Assembly: GCA_016218905.1 (NCBI GenBank) | Contig: JACRCS010000165.1 | Span: 1 to 13,793 of the forward strand | Direction: 5' to 3' | Source: Deltaproteobacteria bacterium | GTDB lineage: Bacteria > Desulfobacterota_C > Deferrisomatia > Deferrisomatales > JACRMM01 | Length of the DNA: 13,793 nucleotides | In this document: positions 5,891 through 11,614 of the stretch, piece by piece | How positions within the stretch are numbered: position 1 is the first letter of the stretch | How the letters are laid out: each line of letters opens with the position of its first letter | Position numbers and translations under genes: made by a program | Notes under the pieces: model-generated | What the model was told of the DNA's origin: nothing | Databases searched by the model: none | What the model saw: only the letters and a program-made list of their open reading frames with translations

Positions 5891-7087
5891 TCAGAAGAGA
5901 GGGTCCACGCCGTAGGCCTCGATGGGCTCGCCGTGGCAGACCGTCTCCCCCAGCGTCAGGGTTCCGGAGGCGACGTCCAGGACGAGCCGCAGGAGCCTTT
6001 CTCCCGCTGCGTCGAGGCTCTCGGTTCCTTCCATCACCGTACCGGAGTAGAAGTCGAGGCTCTCCCCGACCCGTTCGAAGGTGCGCGGGTTGGCGCTCGC
6101 CCAGAGGAGCGGCGCGACCACCGCCGGCGAAGGGTCGAGGATCGTGCGGCTCGCCGCTCCTCCTCCGTACTGGAAGAGGAGGAGCTGGGCACCGGCGGCC
6201 GCGAAGCCCGGGAAGATCGAGCTCGGCGCCATCCAACTGTCCATGAAGTAGAGGCCCTTCCCGAGCGGCCTCTCTCCGTACCGGAGGACCCCCTGGATGG
6301 GGTGACTTCCCGCCTTGGAGACGGCGCCCAGGGACTTCTCCTCCAGCGTCGAGATCCCGGCGGCGATGTTCTCCGGGACAGGATTGATGGTCCGGATGTC
6401 CTCGCCGGTCGCGAGGATCCGCTCCTCCAGCGCCCGTACGGAAGCGAGGAGCTCCTCGGCGACCCGGCCGTCGACGGCCCTCTTCGCGAGGAGGGGCTCG
6501 GCGCCGATGAGCTCCGTCGTCTCCCCGAAGAGGACGGTCCCGCCGGCTTCCACGACGCGATCGAAGAGGCGCCCGACCACGGGATTGCCGGCCATCCCGG
6601 AAGTCGGATCCGAGGCGCCGCACTTGACCGCGAGGGCCAGATGCTGGAGGCCGACGGGCTCGCGCCGGAGCCTGGAGGCCTCGTGGACCATCTTCCGGAC
6701 GAGCCGGATCCCCCTCGCGATCGCCTCCAGGGTACCGCCCTCGGCCCCCACCCGGACGAGCGCCATGGGCTTTCCGGTCTTCTCCACCTCGGCGGCGAGC
6801 CGCTCGGCCCCCAACTCCGGGTATCCCGCTCCCGGGCTCCCGTCGTGGACGAGGACGGCGGCGACGTTCGCGTTGGCGCCCAGGCCGGAGAGCACCCGCC
6901 CCAGCGCCTCCCGGTCGCGGGAAGTGAGCCCGCCCCCGCTTCGGGCGGTCGCGATCGTCTTCGCACCGGGGACGAAGGCGCAGATCTTCTCGGAAATGAG
7001 CCCGCCGGGGAGGACGAGCACGTGGTTCCGGATCCCCACCGAGCCGTCGGGGCGAACGTACCCGTGGAAGATCGGACGTCCGGTCAC
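5891..7087 (-). CDS. UxaA-family dehydratase/lyase, large subunit (altronate dehydratase/SuyB type)
   Basis: Catalytic subunit of the UxaA family (galactarate/altronate dehydratases and the sulfolactate lyase SuyB), which eliminate water or sulfite from hydroxy acids. The 398-residue length fits the C-terminal UxaA domain alone. Visible motifs are HGYVRPDGSVGIRNHVLVLP (residues 8-27, the family opening), KCGASDPTSGMAGNPVVG (155-172), NPVPENIAAGISTLEEKSLG (235-254), and LGETVCHGEPIEAYGVDPLF at the end. Two motifs usual in the family, recalled as HGxGC and LGCE, are absent: those positions read TARSGGGL (near 47-54) and LVHDGSPGAGY (near 79-89). The GTG start at 7087 overlaps the TGA of the preceding SAF-domain gene by 4 nt (GTGA), so the two are translationally coupled and probably form one enzyme. 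Cytoplasmic; substrate unknown. Confidence 0.87.
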   Translation of the reverse strand: MTGRPIFHGYVRPDGSVGIRNHVLVLPGGLISEKICAFVPGAKTIATARSGGGLTSRDREALGRVLSGLGANANVAAVLVHDGSPGAGYPELGAERLAAEVEKTGKPMALVRVGAEGGTLEAIARGIRLVRKMVHEASRLRREPVGLQHLALAVKCGASDPTSGMAGNPVVGRLFDRVVEAGGTVLFGETTELIGAEPLLAKRAVDGRVAEELLASVRALEERILATGEDIRTINPVPENIAAGISTLEEKSLGAVSKAGSHPIQGVLRYGERPLGKGLYFMDSWMAPSSIFPGFAAAGAQLLLFQYGGGAASRTILDPSPAVVAPLLWASANPRTFERVGESLDFYSGTVMEGTESLDAAGERLLRLVLDVASGTLTLGETVCHGEPIEAYGVDPLF

Positions 7088-7383
7088 GGCTCGCCCCGGA
7101 GGTCACCGCGGCCGCGGGACCCCTCGAGGTTGTGGACGTGCACGAGAGCTCCCCGGGGGACCCGCTTGACGGCCCTCCCGATGGGGTAGCCGTACTTCCG
7201 GACCGGCTCCCCCGGCCCGATCTCCCGCAGCGCCATCTTGAACCCGAAGGGGATCGCCTCCCGCGCCTCGACCTCCGAGGCCTCCGGCGCCCCGCCGCAC
7301 GCGACCACGTCGCCCTGATGGACGTCCTCCAGGACCGTCACGACATTATCCGAGCCGTGGAGGACGAGTCCCCTCTTCTTCAC
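7084..7383 (-). CDS. SAF-domain small subunit of UxaA-type dehydratase/lyase
   Basis: A 99-residue protein matching the N-terminal SAF domain of altronate/galactarate dehydratases, or the separate small subunit SuyA of sulfolactate sulfo-lyase. Hallmarks are LVLHGSDNVVTVLEDV (residues 6-21), IPFGFKMALREIGPGEPVRK (44-63), YGYPIGRA, and LVHVHNLEG near residues 80-88. The start is GTG with GAGGAG 5 nt upstream. Its stop overlaps the start of the UxaA large-subunit gene, so the two halves that are fused in UxaA and GarD are split here. Residues after HNLEG form a short charged tail. The SAF domain is thought to complete the active site of the large subunit. It lies 46 bp after the iclR gene and starts the enzymatic half of the operon. 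Confidence 0.85.
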   Translation of the reverse strand: MKKRGLVLHGSDNVVTVLEDVHQGDVVACGGAPEASEVEAREAIPFGFKMALREIGPGEPVRKYGYPIGRAVKRVPRGALVHVHNLEGSRGRGDLRGEP

Positions 7384-7429
7384 GACTTCTCCTCGTCTCG
7401 TAAAGCCCCGGTGCCGAAGGGACGCCCAC

Positions 7430-8176
7430 TCAGAGCGGCGCTGCCACGGACCGGACGTCGTCGGCGCACGCCTTCACCGTGTCCACGTACCGCTGCCGGT
7501 TCTCTGCCCGGTACCGAGCTTCCGGGAGGTAAAGGCCGACGCCGCCCCGCAGCCCTCCCTCCGGCCCCAGGACGGGCGCTGCGAACCCGATGACCCCCTG
7601 GACCCGCTCTCCCCGGGCCGAGGCGTACCCCTCGACGCGTGCCTGCTCCACCACCGCCCGGAGCGTGCGCACGTCCACGCCCGGGTCGTTCGCGAGGCTC
7701 TCGTACACCCGCTCGCGCTCGCCGGCAGGGAGGGCCGCGAGGATCGCCTTGCCCGCCGGCCCCTGATGGAGTGAGTAGGGGACGCCCAGCTTGAGGGAGA
7801 AGCGCAGCGGGTGATCGCACTCCGCCACGTCCTCGAAGATCACCCCGCCGCCACCGTAGGTGAAGAAGACCATCGTCTCGTTCACCGCCTCCGCGTGCCT
7901 GCGGAGGATGGACATCGCGAGGGCGGGGAAGTTCTTCCGGCCGCGGAGCGCGACCCCGAGACGCCACAGCTCCGGCCCGATGACGTAGCGCCGGTCCTGC
8001 GGGCGTACCTCGAGGAACCCGTCCTTTGCGAGGTTCTGGAGCACCCGCTCGGCAGCGCTCTTCGGGAGGCCGAGCTCCCTGGCGAGCTCCCGCACGCCCC
8101 AGTCCTCCTTGTCGAAGACGAACTTCCGGAGGACCTGGAGTCCCTTCGAGAGGCTGCTCAGCTTCTCTTCACCCAT
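7430..8176 (-). CDS. IclR-family transcriptional regulator
   Basis: DNA-binding regulator of 248 residues, standard for IclR proteins. The N-terminal winged helix spans roughly residues 5-65 (SSLSKGLQVLRKF, then the helix-turn-helix VRELARELGLPKSAAERVLQ, then the wing ending RRYVIGPELWRLG). The C-terminal effector domain shows the conserved YSLHQGPAGKAILAALP (134-150) and EGYASARGERVQGVIGFAAPV (182-202) segments. The ATG has GGGGAAG about 7 nt upstream. It sits inside the operon, 39 bp after tctC and 46 bp before the SAF-domain gene, so it probably regulates its own transcript. IclR proteins usually sense the pathway substrate or product. A 6-7-6 inverted repeat at the head of the operon (11268-11286) is a plausible binding site. 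Activator or repressor mode cannot be told. Confidence 0.93.
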   Translation of the reverse strand: MGEEKLSSLSKGLQVLRKFVFDKEDWGVRELARELGLPKSAAERVLQNLAKDGFLEVRPQDRRYVIGPELWRLGVALRGRKNFPALAMSILRRHAEAVNETMVFFTYGGGGVIFEDVAECDHPLRFSLKLGVPYSLHQGPAGKAILAALPAGERERVYESLANDPGVDVRTLRAVVEQARVEGYASARGERVQGVIGFAAPVLGPEGGLRGGVGLYLPEARYRAENRQRYVDTVKACADDVRSVAAPL

Positions 8177-8215
8177 GCGTCTTCCCCGTAGCGTCCCTGC
8201 GAGAGGCGCTCGCGC

Positions 8216-9190
8216 CTATTTCTTCTCGAGCCCCACCTTCTTCACCAGCTTGCCGCTCCAGTCGTACTCCTGCTGCGCGGCCCGCGCGTAGTCGTCCGCG
8301 CCGAGATAGAGGGGCGTCAGGTCGTACTGCTTGACGACGGCGAGCACCTCCGGGTCCTGCATCGCCTTCCTGTACGCGGCCTCGAGCTTCTGGACGATCG
8401 GCTTGGGGAGCCCCTTGGGTCCGACGATCCCGTTGGGACCGGGCACGCTCATCGCGTAGCCGGACTCCTTGACCGTGGGGACGTTCGGGTACCGCGTCGA
8501 CCGCTTCTCCGTGAACATCGCGAGGAGCCGGAGCTTCCCCGCGTCGACCAGCGGCTGCCAGGAGGGAGCGTCCGACACGACGTCCACGTGGCCTCCGAGG
8601 AGCGCCGTGGCCGCCTCGGCTCCGGACTTGTAGGGGACGAGCTTCCAATTCAGGTTTCCGGCGAGGTCGGAGAGCTCTTCCATGGCGAGATGGGTGATCG
8701 TGCCGAAGCCCGAGGTGCCGTAGGTGATCTTGCCGGGGTTCTGCTTCACGTGCTGGATGAGGTCCTGGAGCGTCTTGAAGGGGGAATCGGCCCGGACGAC
8801 GATCGCCGTCGTCCCGCCGGAGATCCGGGAGACGAAGGTCAGGTCGGTCAAGGGATGAAAGGGGCTCTTGCCCATGTGGGAGGCGATGTAGGCGCCCGGC
8901 GTGATCAAGCCGATCGCGTACCCGTCGGCCGGTCGGCTCACGAGGTACGCCAGACCCACGGTACCCCCGCCCCCCGCCTTGTTCTCGCAGACGACGGGCT
9001 GCCCGAGCTCCTTCTTGACGGCCTCGGCGAGGGCGCGGCTCAGCACGTCCGTAAAGCCGCCGGCCTGGTACGGGATGATGAAGCTGATGGGTTTGGTGGG
9101 GTACTCCGCGGCGAAAGCGGAGGAGCACCCGAGGAGCAACAGGGACGCGGCTGCGAAAAGCGGGAAGGAACGTTTCGATCTCATCTGCAT
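8216..9190 (-). CDS. tctC: TTT transporter periplasmic substrate-binding protein (TctC/Bug family)
   Basis: Periplasmic receptor of a tripartite tricarboxylate transporter, 324 residues, typical Bug/TctC length. The signal peptide covers residues 1-27 or 28 (cleavage AFA or FAA before EYP). Cys22 in LLLLGC is a weak lipobox, so lipoprotein anchoring is possible. Family motifs follow: EYPTKPISFIIPYQAGGFTD (29-48), LGQPVVCENKAGGGGTVG (62-79), a GTSGFGTITHLAMEEL segment, VPYKSGAEAATALLGGHVD, and RYPNVPTVKESGY. The ATG at 9190 has GAGGAGG 6 nt upstream. Bug proteins bind citrate, other di- and tricarboxylates, aromatic acids or sugar acids through the two loops after the first strand. The context of two sugar-acid-type dehydratases points to a hydroxylated or sugar acid, which is inference. 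It follows tctA by 65 bp and precedes iclR by 39 bp. Confidence 0.93.
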   Translation of the reverse strand: MQMRSKRSFPLFAAASLLLLGCSSAFAAEYPTKPISFIIPYQAGGFTDVLSRALAEAVKKELGQPVVCENKAGGGGTVGLAYLVSRPADGYAIGLITPGAYIASHMGKSPFHPLTDLTFVSRISGGTTAIVVRADSPFKTLQDLIQHVKQNPGKITYGTSGFGTITHLAMEELSDLAGNLNWKLVPYKSGAEAATALLGGHVDVVSDAPSWQPLVDAGKLRLLAMFTEKRSTRYPNVPTVKESGYAMSVPGPNGIVGPKGLPKPIVQKLEAAYRKAMQDPEVLAVVKQYDLTPLYLGADDYARAAQQEYDWSGKLVKKVGLEKK

Positions 9191-9255
9191 GACCGTCCTC
9201 CTCTGGGAGATTGCGAGTTGTCAGTCGTTGATGACCGATAACTGGAAAACCGCGA

Positions 9256-10767
9256 TCACGTTTCGTCGCCGGCCAGGACGGTCCCGGGACGCCGATACGC
9301 GAACTTCGGGACGACCGGAAAGAGGAACAAGGCGGCGGCCATGAGCAGAAAACCCGCGGAGATCGGCCGAGAGACGAAGATGGAGAAGCTGCCGCTCGAC
9401 TTGATCAGCGACTGGCGCAAGGCGGTCTCCATCATCGGTCCGAGCACGAAGGCCAGGATGAGCGGAGCGCCCTCGAGCGAGAGCTTCTTCATGAGCCAGC
9501 CGACGACTCCGAAGAAGAGCATGAACCAGACGTCGGTGATGCTGTTGTTGAGCGAGTAGGCCCCGAGGATGCAGACGAGCACGATCGACGGAAAGAGGAG
9601 CGAGTAAGGAACCTTCAGCAGCTTGACCCAGAGCCCGATGAGCGGGAGGTTCAGCACGAGGAGCATGGCGTTTCCCACGTACATGCTCGCGACTACGCCC
9701 CAGAAGAGCTTGGGGTGCTCGGCGAGGAGGAGCGGTCCGGGAGTGACGCCGTGGATGATCAGCGCCCCGATCAACATCGCCATGACGATATTGGACGGGA
9801 TTCCGAGGGAGAGGAGCGGGATGAAGGCCCCCTGGGCCGCCGCGTTGTTGGCGGCTTCCGGTCCCGCGACTCCGGCGATCGCGCCACGACCGAACTCCTC
9901 CGGGTTGCGGGAGAGCTTCTTCTCGATGGCGTAAGAGGCGAACGAGGCGATGACCCCTCCTCCGCCCGGGAGGACGCCGAGGAAGAAGCCGAGGACGCTC
10001 CCCCGGAGGATGGCCCAGATCGACTGACCCCAGTCCTTGAGCGTGGGCAGCAGCCCCCTCACCTTCTCGCTCACGATCTCCCCCGTCACGATCCGCTCCA
10101 CGTTGACGAGGACTTCGGAGATCCCGAAGAGGCCCATGACCACGGGCACGAGACCGACGCCGTCGAGGAGCTCCGGCATCCCGAACGTGAAGCGGGTGAA
10201 GCCGGAGATCGTGTCCTGACCGACGCTCCCCAGGAGCAGCCCCACCGCCGCCATGGAGATCGCCCGGAGCATCGAAGCCGAGGCGAGGAAGGTGAGGACC
10301 GCCATCCCGAGGACCATCAGCGAGAAGTACTCCGGAGGGCCGAACCGGAGCGCCACCTCGATGAGGGGCACCGAGAGGAGTTGCAGGCCGATGATCCCGA
10401 ACGTCCCGGCGATGAAGGAGCCGAAGGCCGAAATGCCGAGCGCCGCGCCCGCGCGTCCCCGCAGGGCCATCTGGTAGCCGTCCATGCAGGTCACGACCGA
10501 CGCGGCCTCCCCAGGAATGTTCACCAGGATCGACGTCGTGGAGCCGCCGTACATCGAACCGTAATAGATCCCGGCGAGCATGATGATCGCGGCCTCCGGC
10601 GTCGCGTGGAAGGTCGCCGGGAGGAGGAGCGACATGGCTGCCACCGGGCCGAGGCCGGGAAGGACCCCGACGAGGGTCCCGATGAGAGAGCCCAGGAAAC
10701 AGTAGAGGAGGTTCGCCGGCTGCAGGGCGACGGAGAACCCGGTGCTGATTTGCTCCAGAAATGCCAT
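9256..10767 (-). CDS. tctA: TTT transporter large membrane subunit TctA
   Basis: Main permease of the tripartite tricarboxylate transporter, 503 residues with about 11-12 membrane segments; probably driven by an ion gradient. The open frame extends to 10890, but the ATG at 10767 gives the canonical N-terminus MAFLEQISTGFSVALQP, has GAGGAGG upstream, and removes a basic shadow extension that runs into tctB. The two inverted halves show the duplicated glycine/proline signature: GTLVGVLPGLGPVAAMSLLL (residues 30-49) and LGVLPGGGGVIASFASYA (263-280). Also characteristic are YGSMYGGSTTSILVNIPGE (69-87) and GPEAANNAAAQGAFIPLLSL (302-321), expected to form the substrate path. It starts 17 bp after the tctB stop. 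Annotated sequence ends VLAGDET. Confidence 0.95.
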   Translation of the reverse strand: MAFLEQISTGFSVALQPANLLYCFLGSLIGTLVGVLPGLGPVAAMSLLLPATFHATPEAAIIMLAGIYYGSMYGGSTTSILVNIPGEAASVVTCMDGYQMALRGRAGAALGISAFGSFIAGTFGIIGLQLLSVPLIEVALRFGPPEYFSLMVLGMAVLTFLASASMLRAISMAAVGLLLGSVGQDTISGFTRFTFGMPELLDGVGLVPVVMGLFGISEVLVNVERIVTGEIVSEKVRGLLPTLKDWGQSIWAILRGSVLGFFLGVLPGGGGVIASFASYAIEKKLSRNPEEFGRGAIAGVAGPEAANNAAAQGAFIPLLSLGIPSNIVMAMLIGALIIHGVTPGPLLLAEHPKLFWGVVASMYVGNAMLLVLNLPLIGLWVKLLKVPYSLLFPSIVLVCILGAYSLNNSITDVWFMLFFGVVGWLMKKLSLEGAPLILAFVLGPMMETALRQSLIKSSGSFSIFVSRPISAGFLLMAAALFLFPVVPKFAYRRPGTVLAGDET

Positions 10768-10784
10768 ATGCCCTCCTCTCTCCG

Positions 10785-11243
10785 CTAGAACCCGAGCACG
10801 CCGGCGGGCAGCTGCGCCCCGAGGGCGACCACGAAGAGCGCGTAGGAGGCGCCCGTGATCCCGAGGGCGTAGAGCACGACCTGCGGCCACGGCCTCGGCT
10901 CGACCTGACGGAGGAGGAGCAGCAGGAGGAGGAGGGTGGAGATCGAAAAACCGAGGAAGGGCAGAAGAACGGCAAATGCGAAGAGCGCGAGGAGCGTCGT
11001 GAGCAGCCGCGGCCAGTGGATGTTGGCCCAGATCTCCCCGTCGGACTTCGTTCCCGCCGACCTGCCGCAGGCGATCAAGGCGAGGTCGGCGACGGAGAGC
11101 AAACCGAGGAGCGCAGCGGCGAGAAGGGGCATGAAGCCGGGCCCCGGATCCGAAAAAATCCCGAAGCCGAGCTTGAGCGAGCCCCCGCAGACCGCAGCGG
11201 CGAGCCCGATCAATACGGCGGCGCGGACGGCGTGCGTCTTCAT
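10785..11243 (-). CDS. tctB: TTT transporter small membrane subunit TctB
   Basis: Small membrane subunit of the TTT transporter, 152 residues, with four predicted membrane helices: residues about 7-25, 38-58, 80-112 (containing a striking run of leucines, STLLLLLLLL, and probably a helix pair) and 124-145. The motif FSDPGPGFMPLLAAALLGLL is typical of TctB (usually GPGxxP). The ATG at 11243 has GGAG upstream (GGAGCAGCCC before the start). It is the first gene of the minus-strand operon; promoter and inverted repeat lie immediately upstream. TctB supports TctA function, but its exact role is unclear in the family. The order here is tctB-tctA-tctC, unlike the tctC-B-A order of the classical Salmonella system. 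Confidence 0.88.
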   Translation of the reverse strand: MKTHAVRAAVLIGLAAAVCGGSLKLGFGIFSDPGPGFMPLLAAALLGLLSVADLALIACGRSAGTKSDGEIWANIHWPRLLTTLLALFAFAVLLPFLGFSISTLLLLLLLLRQVEPRPWPQVVLYALGITGASYALFVVALGAQLPAGVLGF

Positions 11244-11267
11244 GGGCTGCTCCGTAAACGCGGACTA

Positions 11268-11286
11268 TGTCCCATATATCGGGACA
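11268..11286. promoter_or_regulatory. Inverted repeat, candidate IclR operator
   Basis: TGTCCCATATATCGGGACA is a perfect 6-bp inverted repeat with an AT-rich 7-bp centre. It lies 25-43 bases upstream of the tctB start and just downstream of the predicted transcription start of the operon, where a bound repressor would block elongation or open-complex formation. IclR-family sites are often short imperfect palindromes of this size, and an IclR gene lies in the operon. Binding by the response regulator is an alternative. Confidence 0.55.
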
Positions 11287-11300
11287 GTGTCTCGGAAAGG

Positions 11301-11329
11301 AGCATAGTCTTCCGCTCCTCCCCGGTCAA
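11301..11329 (-). promoter_or_regulatory. Sigma-70-like promoter of the tct-dehydratase operon
   Basis: On the minus strand, TTGACC (11329-11324) is separated by exactly 17 bases from TATGCT (11306-11301), a close match to TTGACA-N17-TATAAT. The start point would fall near 11294, giving a leader of about 50 bases to the tctB ATG and placing the 11268-11286 inverted repeat at roughly +9 to +27. The surrounding sequence is more A/T-rich than the genes. Confidence 0.7.
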
Positions 11330-11614
11330 TGGAGTTTTCGGGCGAGAGTCCTTCCGGAGCACGGGGTCCAGCGGGAAGACGGATGGGTCGGTCGAGATGG
11401 AGTGGAGCTCAGGCCGGGAGGGCTCCGGGCGGGGCGTAGGGTCGCTGAGCTGAGAGCCGCCTCGAGCGCCCTTTCCAGGCAGTCCCAGGCCGGGACGGAG
11501 GAGCTCTTTCGTGGTGCCCGCGTCCCCGCCCCCGGCCCGAGCTTCGCCCTGTGCCCCTCGTGCGAGGGGTGCTAGCATCCGGCTCCGAGGCAGTCCTCTC
11601 TCGGAGTCGACTCG
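11330..11614. other. Divergent intergenic region upstream of the histidine kinase
   Basis: No gene is supported between the operon promoter and the kinase start. The sequence is very G/C-rich, with open frames on both strands that look like composition artefacts. Apart from the palindrome and -10-like element at 11554-11578, I see no clear signal in the first 200 bases. Confidence 0.5.
11554..11578 (+). promoter_or_regulatory. Possible kinase promoter: palindrome followed by extended -10
   Basis: CCCCTCG-TG-CGAGGGG (11554-11569) is a perfect 7-bp inverted repeat. It is followed directly by TGCTAGCAT (11570-11578), an extended -10-like element (TG-N-TAGCAT). The -35 position (11550-11555, TGTGCC) is a poor match, as is common for extended -10 or activator-dependent promoters. 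The start point would lie near 11585, about 30 bases before the kinase ATG. The inverted repeat would lie between -35 and -10, where a regulator could act. Confidence 0.35.

Noticed and set aside
3906..7106. A single 1066-codon open frame on the minus strand
   Set aside because: Only the part from 5090 down reads as a protein family (enolase superfamily). The rest is a Gly/Arg/Pro-rich shadow of the DUF169 and UxaA genes in another frame, kept open by high GC.
5405..7189. A 594-codon plus-strand open frame
   Set aside because: Its translation is low-complexity and rich in Glu, Gly, Arg and Asp. It lies opposite the DUF169, UxaA and SAF genes, which have clear motifs and ribosome-binding sites.
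9221..10975. A 584-codon minus-strand frame overlapping tctA in another phase
   Set aside because: The translation is Arg/Ser/Pro-rich with no membrane segments, while the tctA frame gives the full TctA motif set.
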